DNA of 9,823 nt from contig JAJCXU010000362.1 of the NCBI GenBank assembly GCA_029263275.1, positions 1-9,823 of the forward strand. Reading direction: 5' to 3'. Positions 1 to 5,708 of this stretch are shown piece by piece. The DNA comes from Ilumatobacter sp. (lineage in GTDB: Bacteria; Actinomycetota; Acidimicrobiia; Acidimicrobiales; Ilumatobacteraceae). The translations under genes were made by a program, and so were the position numbers. The stretch's first letter is position 1, and the number at the start of each line of letters is the position of its first letter. Under the pieces are notes generated by a model. It saw only the letters and a program-made list of their open reading frames with translations, had not been told where the DNA came from and did not search any database.

Positions 1-31
1 CAGATCATCTCCGAAGCCTGAACCAACTCGA

Positions 32-50
32 CGGGAATCGGCCAGTTCCG
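32..50 (-). terminator. Possible weak hairpin terminator after the membrane-protein gene
   Basis: GGAA (34-37) and TTCC (46-49) can pair around an 8-base loop, with one more C-G pair possible across a bulge. It lies 8 bases beyond the stop codon at 58-60. The stem is short and no T-run follows, so this is a weak call. Confidence 0.22.
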
Positions 51-57
51 CGCCCAG

Positions 58-1959
58 TCAGCTGTCGATGCACTCGATCCAGCGATCGAAGAACTCGTCG
101 TCGTCGACATCGAAGCTCCACGGATTCCGGCCCTCACCGCAGTCTGGCTTGAGGTACTCCGGCGGCACCGCGCTCCGGTCGACGTCGCCGTTCTCGATCA
201 ACTCCTCGAAACACGCCGAACTGGTTTCGATCATCGCCGTGTAGTCCTCGTCCGACATCGTGAAGAGTTCCGTACGGCCCAACGACGACTCGGCCAGGCC
301 ACATTCGGGGAACTGCAATTCGACGCCCACGTAGTAGTCCGACAGCACGCCAGCGTCGACACCTTCGACCAGGCAGGCCGTGACGTCCTCGACCGCGTCG
401 AGTTCGTAGCAGATCGACGCGGCTTCCTGCTCGACCTCGAAGTCGAAGTCTGACTCATCGACGCCCTGATCGTTCGTCTCCACGTCGACCGGCAGGTCGA
501 ACGTCTCGTCGTCGAACGGCACATCATCGGGGAACGGGAAGTTGTTGAAGTCCGCCTGCAACTCGGTGACGAATGTGGTGGTTGCGTCGGTCAACCGATC
601 GATTTCGTCCCGGTCGAGCGCCCGGAGCAGCGCCAGGAATTGGTCGAAACCGCTGCCGAGCGGGCTGACGAACCACTGGCCGTCCACCTCGTTGACCGTG
701 ATGCCTGGCTGCTCGTAGTCGGCGAACACTTCCTCGAATGCCGTCGTCAGCTCAGTGATCTCGAGCGACCCACCGAAGAAGTCATCAAGAACTGCCGGAG
801 TGTCGTCCTCGATCGCCGTCACGTCACAGGTGTCGACCTGCTCCCCCTCTGCCTCGACGAGCAGACACCCGTCAACAAATTCAACGCTGAAGGCCATCCC
901 ATCGGCGGCACCATCGACGCGCAGCGCGGTGATGGTGACGGACCGCTCCGAGCCACTTCCGGCCACGTCGTAGCCCGAACGCGTCACTTGCCAGTCGAGC
1001 GGGGCCTCGCTTGCGAGTTCGTCGATGTCGTCCAGGAACATCGGGGCGTAACGCTGGAGCGCCGCAGCCTCGTTCGGGTTGATCGCCGAGACAATCTTCG
1101 CGAGATCGAGTTGCTCGACCCCATCGAGCAGGACGTCGATGGCACCTTCGGGGCTTGAGCCACCGGTTGGGACCAGCCCGACATCGGGAATCGGTTCGCC
1201 GAGTTGCCCTCGAATTGCTTCGGCCGCGGTGTGGAAGACGCTGAGGTACCACCGTCCGTCTTCTTCGACCACCGTCATCGGCAGCGAGAACTCGTCGGTG
1301 GTAGTCGGCAGATCAAGGTCGCTCGGGGTGAAGCGATCACCCGCAAGGTCGCTGATGAGATCACCGATCGGCAGCTGATCACCGTCGATCGATGCCGACA
1401 TCGTGGCCGACATCGTGATGTTCGAGATGTCGGCGACGTTGGTCGATTCGACCTCGGTGGACTCATTGGTCATGTCGATGTCGAGACCTGCAAGGTCAGC
1501 AAGTGTCGCTTCAGCGCTGAGCACCTCGAGCCGTGACAACTCCGACACCAGATCCACCATTGGCTGGCGGAAGACCTCTCGTTCGCCGGGCAGCAACAAG
1601 TCCATCAGGCCAAGCACATCCTCGTGCTCCAACGCCTCCATGAACTCGGTGCCCACGTCTTCCGGGCTGGCTGCTCCACTCGTGTTGCTCCGCAACTGAC
1701 CAATGGCAAACACACCAGCGGCTCCGAGAGCAACCACCCCCACGACGAGACCGCCAAGCGCGATTCGACTGCGGCCAGGCGGCCGAGTCGGCTCGTCGAA
1801 ACTCAACTCGGGGGCCGTGGGCGTCGTACCGCCAGGAATGCCGCCAGGAATACCGAGGGGCGGTGACGTCGGTGTGCCGAGGTTCGGTGCTGCGATGGGA
1901 GGACCGACCGGGCCACTACTGGGTGGACCCCATGACGACGCCCCGCCATTGTCATTCAT
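58..1959 (-). CDS. Single-pass membrane protein with two related extracytoplasmic domains, function unknown
   Basis: I do not recognise a named family. The start at 1959 gives 633 residues. I prefer it to the in-frame ATG at 2019 because a TANNNT -10 element lies 7 bases before it and the longer form would intrude into the divergent promoter. Residues 1-63 are rich in Pro and Gly and probably cytoplasmic. Residues 65-88 form one hydrophobic membrane segment. The rest should lie outside the membrane and is very acidic. Two segments, about 98-248 and 268-445, look like diverged copies: each begins SPE(D/G), has a helical stretch with a (L/I)xPxE motif, and ends with a strand like VEEDGRWYLS or VNEVDGQWFVS, as in NTF2-like DUF4878-type domains. 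The tail (about 470-633) carries six Cys (518, 529, 553, 583, 607, 630), and Cys365/Cys378 form a further possible pair, so disulfides are likely. Inference: an envelope sensor or scaffold protein. Transcribed divergently from the epimerase gene. Confidence 0.85.
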   Translation of the reverse strand: MNDNGGASSWGPPSSGPVGPPIAAPNLGTPTSPPLGIPGGIPGGTTPTAPELSFDEPTRPPGRSRIALGGLVVGVVALGAAGVFAIGQLRSNTSGAASPEDVGTEFMEALEHEDVLGLMDLLLPGEREVFRQPMVDLVSELSRLEVLSAEATLADLAGLDIDMTNESTEVESTNVADISNITMSATMSASIDGDQLPIGDLISDLAGDRFTPSDLDLPTTTDEFSLPMTVVEEDGRWYLSVFHTAAEAIRGQLGEPIPDVGLVPTGGSSPEGAIDVLLDGVEQLDLAKIVSAINPNEAAALQRYAPMFLDDIDELASEAPLDWQVTRSGYDVAGSGSERSVTITALRVDGAADGMAFSVEFVDGCLLVEAEGEQVDTCDVTAIEDDTPAVLDDFFGGSLEITELTTAFEEVFADYEQPGITVNEVDGQWFVSPLGSGFDQFLALLRALDRDEIDRLTDATTTFVTELQADFNNFPFPDDVPFDDETFDLPVDVETNDQGVDESDFDFEVEQEAASICYELDAVEDVTACLVEGVDAGVLSDYYVGVELQFPECGLAESSLGRTELFTMSDEDYTAMIETSSACFEELIENGDVDRSAVPPEYLKPDCGEGRNPWSFDVDDDEFFDRWIECIDS

Positions 1960-1966
1960 GTCCCAA

Positions 1967-1972
1967 AAGGTA
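1967..1972 (-). promoter_or_regulatory. Candidate -10 element (TACCTT) of the membrane-protein gene
   Basis: TACCTT on the minus strand ends 7 bases before the ATG at 1959, so transcription could begin at or next to the start codon. There is no purine-rich ribosome binding site and no clear -35 hexamer. This element also supports the start at 1959 over the one at 2019. Confidence 0.45.
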
Positions 1973-2047
1973 GCGCTCGCCTCGCGCCGAGTGGTGGCGT
2001 GAGTGTCACGATGTGCCACACGAGTGGCCCCGGGCGCGAGTGAGTCG

Positions 2048-2053
2048 TACTGT
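2048..2053 (+). promoter_or_regulatory. Candidate -10 element (TACTGT) of the epimerase gene
   Basis: TACTGT is followed by 7 bases and then the ATG at 2061. This is the spacing expected if the first transcribed base is the A of the start codon. No Shine-Dalgarno sequence is visible. Confidence 0.45.
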
Positions 2054-2060
2054 CGCCAAC

Positions 2061-2981
2061 ATGCGCGTTGCCATCACCGGGTCCTCCGGACTCGTCGGAA
2101 CTGCCCTGATTTCCCATCTGGAAGCTGTCGGTCACTCCCCCATCCGCGTCGTTCGCCGCGAGACCAACGCCAACGACAACGAGATCAGTTGGTCACCGAA
2201 CGCCAGCGCGGACCCAGAGGTTGCGGTCGCTGACCTCGCTCGCCAGTTGGAGGGCGTCGATGCGGTCGTCCATCTCGCAGGCGCCGGCATCGGCGACAAA
2301 CGCTGGACCGACGACTACAAACGCGTCCTCCTCGAGAGCCGCACGAACGGCACCACGCTCATCGCGAGAGCCATTGCTGCGTGCAACGACGGCCCGAAGG
2401 TGCTGCTCTCCGGTTCGGCCATCGGTGTCTACGGGGCTCGTGGCGACGAATCTCTCGATGAGAGTTCAGCGCCGGGGTCAGGCTTTCTCGCCGACCTGAC
2501 TGTCGAGTGGGAACAGTGCACCGAGCCTGCTGCCGAGGCCGGCGTACGTGTGGTGTTCCTGCGGACCGGCATCGTCTTGTCTGCCAGGGGCGGCGCACTC
2601 AAGAAGCAGCTCCCGCTTTTCAAGCTCGGTGCGGGCGGCAAGATCGGCTCGGGTCGTCAATGGTGGAGTTGGATCTCCATCGACGACGAGGTCCGGGCGA
2701 TCACCTCGCTCCTCACCTCTGACATCGTTGGCCCGGTCAACCTGACGGCGCCAAATCCAAGCACACAATCAGAATTCGCCGACACATTGGGCAGCGTGCT
2801 CAAGCGTCCCACGTTCCTGCCGACGCCGAAGTTCGGACCGAAGCTGCTCCTCGGCAGCGAACTGGCCGAGAACCTCCTGTTCACGGGCCAGAAGGTGCAC
2901 CCTCAGGTCCTGCACGACGCCGGTTTCGCCTTCGAGCACCCAGATCTCGACACCGCGCTCCGCGCCGTGCTGGGGCGATAA
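2061..2981 (+). CDS. TIGR01777-family NAD(P)-binding epimerase (SDR39U1/YfcH type)
   Basis: A predicted cytoplasmic Rossmann-fold sugar-nucleotide epimerase-like protein of 306 residues, the usual length of this family. The dinucleotide-binding loop TGSSGLVG (6-13, GxxGxxG) opens the protein. HLAGAGIGDKRW (71-82), SGSAIGVYGARGDE (117-130), FLRTGIVLS (166-174) and WSWISIDDE (202-210) are hallmarks of TIGR01777 proteins. The C-terminal part (about 256-303, with LLGSELAE and DAGFAFEHPDL) matches the DUF1731 tail. Tyr124 is not followed by Lys four residues later, so the classical YxxxK pair is absent there, as I recall for this branch. The in-frame ATG at 2013 would add 16 residues before the Rossmann strand. 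I chose 2061 because the protein then begins directly with the first beta strand and sits 7 bases after a -10 element. The physiological substrate of the family is not established. Confidence 0.93.
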   Translation: MRVAITGSSGLVGTALISHLEAVGHSPIRVVRRETNANDNEISWSPNASADPEVAVADLARQLEGVDAVVHLAGAGIGDKRWTDDYKRVLLESRTNGTTLIARAIAACNDGPKVLLSGSAIGVYGARGDESLDESSAPGSGFLADLTVEWEQCTEPAAEAGVRVVFLRTGIVLSARGGALKKQLPLFKLGAGGKIGSGRQWWSWISIDDEVRAITSLLTSDIVGPVNLTAPNPSTQSEFADTLGSVLKRPTFLPTPKFGPKLLLGSELAENLLFTGQKVHPQVLHDAGFAFEHPDLDTALRAVLGR

Positions 2982-3013
2982 CTCCGACCGACCCCGAGCC
3001 GGTGTGGCCGCCG

Positions 3014-3039
3014 ACGGTGCCGTGCGTGACCGTGCGGTC
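3014..3039. promoter_or_regulatory. Cluster of short repeats upstream of the MarR gene; candidate operator
   Basis: Within 26 bases there is a perfect 7-base direct repeat CCGTGCG at 3020-3026 and 3030-3036 (10-bp period). Two short palindromes overlap it: ACGG-TG-CCGT sits at 3014-3023 with arms split by TGC/TG, and GACCG-TG-CGGTC at 3028-3039. They lie just upstream of where a -35 would fall for the TATCGT element at 3063. An autoregulatory or other regulator site is plausible. A role as hairpin terminator of the epimerase gene cannot be excluded. Confidence 0.3.
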
Positions 3040-3062
3040 GCATCCGGTGGTCGGCCGTCCGA

Positions 3063-3068
3063 TATCGT
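3063..3068 (+). promoter_or_regulatory. Candidate -10 element (TATCGT) of the MarR gene
   Basis: TATCGT ends 6 bases before the GTG start at 3075. It overlaps the perfect palindrome CGATATCG (3060-3067), so a repressor bound there would cover the -10. No Shine-Dalgarno sequence is present, so this looks like a leaderless GTG start. Confidence 0.45.
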
Positions 3069-3074
3069 GGAACC

Positions 3075-3566
3075 GTGAACAAACAGGTCGTGAGCAACTG
3101 GTTGACGTCAACCGAAATGGCTGCCTGGCGCGCATACATCGGCGTGCAGGGCGACTTGATCAACGCCATCGAACGCGACCTCACGGCGCACGACCTCACG
3201 CTGGGCGACTACCAAGTGCTCGTCTATCTCTCCGAAGCCGAAGAGCAGTCGATGCGGATGTGCGACCTGGCCGACATCCTGCAGCTCTCACCGAGCGGCC
3301 TCACCCGGCGCCTCGACCGACTCGTTGCGGGCGGCTTCGTCTCGCGCCAGAGTTCTCCTGATGACCGTCGAGTCATGATCGGTTCGTTGACCAGCAGCGG
3401 TCGCGATCTGCTGGAACGCACCGCACCTCACCACGTCAACAGCGTGCGCCGCCGCGTGTTCGATCATCTCGACGCCGACCAAGTCGTGGCCATGGCCACG
3501 ATCTTCACCGCCATCGCCGACGGTCTGGCTGCCAGCGCCGCCAACCCGGTCGACGGCGCTGCCTGA
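3075..3566 (+). CDS. MarR-family transcriptional regulator
   Basis: A winged helix-turn-helix regulator of 163 residues, a typical length for MarR proteins, which act as dimers on palindromic operators and often respond to small phenolic or lipophilic ligands. The pattern LTLGDYQVLVYLSEA (41-55), RMCDLADILQLS (61-72), the recognition helix SPSGLTRRLDRLV (72-84) and the wing with DDRR (96-99) are classic for the family. The flanking helices (about 10-40 and 110-152) would form the dimer interface. The start is GTG, chosen because a -10 element lies 6 bases upstream and the protein begins shortly before the first dimerisation helix. The gene sits 93 bases after the epimerase gene and 51 before argJ, each with its own -10, so its target could be itself or a neighbour. 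The ligand cannot be read from the sequence. Confidence 0.93.
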   Translation: MNKQVVSNWLTSTEMAAWRAYIGVQGDLINAIERDLTAHDLTLGDYQVLVYLSEAEEQSMRMCDLADILQLSPSGLTRRLDRLVAGGFVSRQSSPDDRRVMIGSLTSSGRDLLERTAPHHVNSVRRRVFDHLDADQVVAMATIFTAIADGLAASAANPVDGAA

Positions 3567-3604
3567 CGCAACGAACAATCCACTTCCCGTCGCGCTCGGA
3601 CTCG

Positions 3605-3610
3605 TAGCCT
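3605..3610 (+). promoter_or_regulatory. Candidate -10 element (TAGCCT) of argJ
   Basis: TAGCCT ends exactly 7 bases before the ATG at 3618. The 51-base gap from the MarR stop codon contains no other visible signal and no Shine-Dalgarno sequence, so argJ may be expressed from its own leaderless transcript. Confidence 0.45.
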
Positions 3611-3617
3611 CGACGCC

Positions 3618-4790
3618 ATGACCGATCTTCCCAGCGGGTTCCGTTCGTACGTCACGAACCTGGGCATCAAGGACGACACCGATGACTTCGTCGTCATCGC
3701 GTGCGAAACCGCGGTGCCAACCGCAGCAGTGTTCACACAGAGTCGATTCGCCGGGCCGAGCGTCACGCTCAGCCGTCACCACGTCGCCAATGGCCTGGCC
3801 CAGGCCGTGGTCGTGATCTCGAAGAACGCCAACGTGGCAACCGGCCAAGCAGGAATCGATGACGCCGCCGCGGTCACCGACCTGGTCGCCGGGCGCGTTG
3901 GGTGCGACCCCACCGACGTGATCTTGACGTCGACCGGCGTCATTGGCCGGCGGTATCCAATCGATCGAGTCACCGCCGGGCTCGGAGCGATCCCACAGCC
4001 GTTGCCCGCCACCGATGCCGACCGGCCGGCACGCGGCATGATGACCACCGACACGGTCCCGAAGCTCGCCGTGGCCACCGTTGCTTCGACCAACGGTGAA
4101 GCGCGCATCGTCGGTATGGCCAAGGGCGTCGGGATGATCGAGCCCGACATGGCAACACACATCTCGATGCTGTTCACCGACGCCGCCGTCGACTCGGCCG
4201 ACCTCGAAGCGATCTTCCGTCGCGTGGTCGATCGCACCTTCAACTGCGTCAGCATCGACACCGACACCTCCACGAGCGACTCATCCATCGTGATGGCCTC
4301 GGGAGCGGCTGGCGCCGTCGACTTGGAGGCGTTCGAAGCAGCGTTGTTCGAAGTCGCCGTCGACCTCACCAAGCAGATTGCCCGCGACGGCGAGGGCGCG
4401 AACTCGCTGATCGAAGTCATCGTCGACGGGGCGGTCGATGCCGCGCAGGCGAAACGCGTCGCCAAGGCCGTCGTCAACTCGCCGTTGGTGAAAACTGCCG
4501 TCCACGGCGGCGATCCCAACTGGGGACGCGTGGCCATGGCCATCGGCAAGTGCAGCGAGCACTCCGACGATCGACGCATCGACCAGGACGCCGTGGTGAT
4601 CCGGTTCGGCTCCGACGAGGTGTACCCGCGCCAACTCGACGACGCGGCACTGGCTGGTCTGTCGAGCTACATGTCAGGTGACCACGTCGTGATTCACGTG
4701 AGCCTCGGCCTCGGCAACGGCGCAGCCACCGTGTGGGGCTGCGACCTCAGCGACACCTATGTCCGCTTCAACGCCGACTACACGACCTGA
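3618..4790 (+). CDS. argJ: ArgJ: glutamate N-acetyltransferase / amino-acid acetyltransferase
   Basis: ArgJ transfers the acetyl group from N2-acetylornithine to glutamate, recycling acetyl groups in arginine synthesis; some members also use acetyl-CoA. The product has 390 residues, near the usual length. ArgJ cuts itself before a Thr that becomes the N-terminal nucleophile of the beta chain. Here KGVGMIEPDMAT (169-180) places this at Ala179/Thr180. TSTGVIG (104-110) supplies the presumed oxyanion-hole Thr106-Gly107. DTSTSD (206-211), DGEGA (257-261), GGDPNWGR (287-294) and the C-terminal NADYTT (385-390) are family hallmarks. Oddities: the usual NSGNAN-type motif reads ISKNAN (67-72), and DTSTND reads DTSTSD. 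No other arg gene lies beside it, and it is convergent with the dehydrogenase gene. It may be the genuine arginine enzyme or a diverged paralogue such as the ornithine acetyltransferases of secondary metabolism. Confidence 0.93.
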   Translation: MTDLPSGFRSYVTNLGIKDDTDDFVVIACETAVPTAAVFTQSRFAGPSVTLSRHHVANGLAQAVVVISKNANVATGQAGIDDAAAVTDLVAGRVGCDPTDVILTSTGVIGRRYPIDRVTAGLGAIPQPLPATDADRPARGMMTTDTVPKLAVATVASTNGEARIVGMAKGVGMIEPDMATHISMLFTDAAVDSADLEAIFRRVVDRTFNCVSIDTDTSTSDSSIVMASGAAGAVDLEAFEAALFEVAVDLTKQIARDGEGANSLIEVIVDGAVDAAQAKRVAKAVVNSPLVKTAVHGGDPNWGRVAMAIGKCSEHSDDRRIDQDAVVIRFGSDEVYPRQLDDAALAGLSSYMSGDHVVIHVSLGLGNGAATVWGCDLSDTYVRFNADYTT

Positions 4791-4803
4791 GCCGAGGCGT
4801 CGC

Positions 4804-4840
4804 CACAGCGAGTCACAGTTGTACCCGGCCCCGCTGTGAC
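4804..4840. terminator. Hairpin region between convergent argJ and dehydrogenase genes; likely bidirectional terminator
   Basis: GTCACAG (4812-4818) and CTGTGAC (4834-4840) form a perfect 7-bp stem with a 15-base loop. A second arm, CACAGCG (4804-4810), is perfectly complementary to CGCTGTG (4832-4838), so the right-hand arm can pair with either partner. The region lies between two converging stop codons (4788-4790 and 4848-4850). No T-run follows on either strand. Confidence 0.5.
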
Positions 4841-4847
4841 GCTCTCG

Positions 4848-5624
4848 TCACTTCGGGGGCATGCGGATGCCACCGTCGACGCGGATGGACTCCGCGTTCA
4901 TGTAGCTGTTGGTGATGCATTCGACGACCATCGACGCGAGCTGCTCCGGGTCGCCGAGGCGCTTCGGGAAGAGCACGCCCTTCTGCAGGTTCTCCTTGAA
5001 TGCCTCGCTGCCTTCACCTTCGCCGTAGATCGGCGTATCGATGAGGCCGGGCGCAACCGTGTTGACGCGGATGCCCGATGCCGACAGGTCGCGAGCGATT
5101 GGCAGCGTCATTCCGACGACGCCACCCTTCGATGCCGAATAGCTGGCCTGGCCGATCTGGCCGTCGAAGGCCGCGACCGAGGCAATGTTGACGATGGCGC
5201 CACGCTCACCGTGCTCCATCGGCTCAGTCGTGCTCATGGCCGTGGCTGCGATGCGGATGGCGTCGAACGAGCCGATCAGGTTGATCGCGATGACCTTCTT
5301 GAAGGCGTCGAGGTTTGCTGCCGACTCGACGGTGCCGTCGCGGCCGATGGTGCGCTGCGCCCAGCCGATGCCGGCAGAGTTGACAAGCACGCGGACGGGG
5401 CCCATCGACTTGGCCATCTCGACCGCTTCGATGATCTCATCGGTGTTGGTGACGTCGACCTTGGCGAACGCGCCACCGATCTCGTCGGCGAGGGCGTTGC
5501 CGGCCTCTTCGTTCAAGTCAGCGATGACGACCTTCGCCCCACGGGCGGCCAGCATGCGGGCCGACGCGGCGCCGATACCTGACGCTCCGCCGGTGACGAT
5601 TGCACTTGCTCCAGAAATGTCCAT
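4848..5624 (-). CDS. HSD10-like short-chain dehydrogenase (3-hydroxyacyl-CoA dehydrogenase type 2)
   Basis: A 258-residue classical SDR. The N-terminal TGGASGIG (11-18) binds the cofactor. Asp36 at the end of the second strand (VVIADLN) favours NAD over NADP. NSAG is at 82-85, and the catalytic tetrad is Asn115, Ser149, Tyr162 and Lys166 (YSASK). The stretches ASVAAFDGQIGQASYSASKG (148-167) and VGMTLPIARDL, with FPKRLGDPEQ and the ending IRVDGGIRMPP, closely resemble my memory of mammalian HSD17B10. That enzyme oxidises 3-hydroxyacyl-CoA and 2-methyl-3-hydroxybutyryl-CoA in fatty-acid and isoleucine breakdown. Bacterial relatives are usually annotated as 3-hydroxyacyl-CoA or 3-hydroxy-2-methylbutyryl-CoA dehydrogenase. 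A cytoplasmic homotetramer is expected. It lies 84 bases downstream of the SpoIID-like gene but has its own -10 element. Exact chain-length preference cannot be told. Confidence 0.92.
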   Translation of the reverse strand: MDISGASAIVTGGASGIGAASARMLAARGAKVVIADLNEEAGNALADEIGGAFAKVDVTNTDEIIEAVEMAKSMGPVRVLVNSAGIGWAQRTIGRDGTVESAANLDAFKKVIAINLIGSFDAIRIAATAMSTTEPMEHGERGAIVNIASVAAFDGQIGQASYSASKGGVVGMTLPIARDLSASGIRVNTVAPGLIDTPIYGEGEGSEAFKENLQKGVLFPKRLGDPEQLASMVVECITNSYMNAESIRVDGGIRMPPK

Positions 5625-5631
5625 GAGCCAG

Positions 5632-5637
5632 AAACTA
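5632..5637 (-). promoter_or_regulatory. Candidate -10 element (TAGTTT) of the dehydrogenase gene
   Basis: On the minus strand TAGTTT is followed by 7 bases (CTGGCTC) and the ATG at 5624. No Shine-Dalgarno sequence is present. It suggests leaderless transcription independent of the upstream SpoIID-like gene. Confidence 0.45.
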
Positions 5638-5679
5638 TTCGGCCGGGGTCGATCCCCAGCAATTCTGCGCCACCGAACA

Positions 5680-5699
5680 CGCCACCCTCAGATGTGGCG
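5680..5699 (-). terminator. Hairpin after the SpoIID-SGNH gene; probable terminator
   Basis: CGCCAC (5680-5685) and GTGGCG (5694-5699) form a perfect 6-bp GC-rich stem with an 8-base loop, starting 9 bases past the stop codon at 5709-5711. Another CGCCAC at 5668-5673 can compete for the same partner. A GGGG/CCCC pair at 5645-5657 lies further downstream. No T-run follows. Confidence 0.42.
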
Positions 5700-5708
5700 A
5701 TTCGGAAC

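Noticed and set aside
1..21. Possible last codons of an upstream plus-strand gene (frame 1 reads six residues, then TGA).
   Set aside because: Six codons cannot be told from chance, and other frames are also open here.
640..1158. Long plus-strand open frame of 172 codons opposite the membrane-protein gene.
   Set aside because: It is antisense to a well-supported gene, has no recognisable motifs, and reflects the scarcity of stops in high-GC DNA.
1994..2019. Short inverted repeats between the divergent first two genes (GTGGC/GCCAC and GTGA/TCAC).
   Set aside because: Arms of 4-5 bases are expected often by chance in GC-rich DNA and they do not overlap a candidate -10.
3288..4160. 290-codon minus-strand frame across the MarR and argJ genes.
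   Set aside because: It spans two strongly supported genes and their gap in antisense, is full of low-complexity Gly/Val/His, and has no promoter signal at its start.
4836..5582. 248-codon plus-strand frame opposite the dehydrogenase gene.
   Set aside because: It is a shadow frame: rich in Arg, Asp and Val, no known domain, while the minus strand encodes a complete SDR with all catalytic residues.
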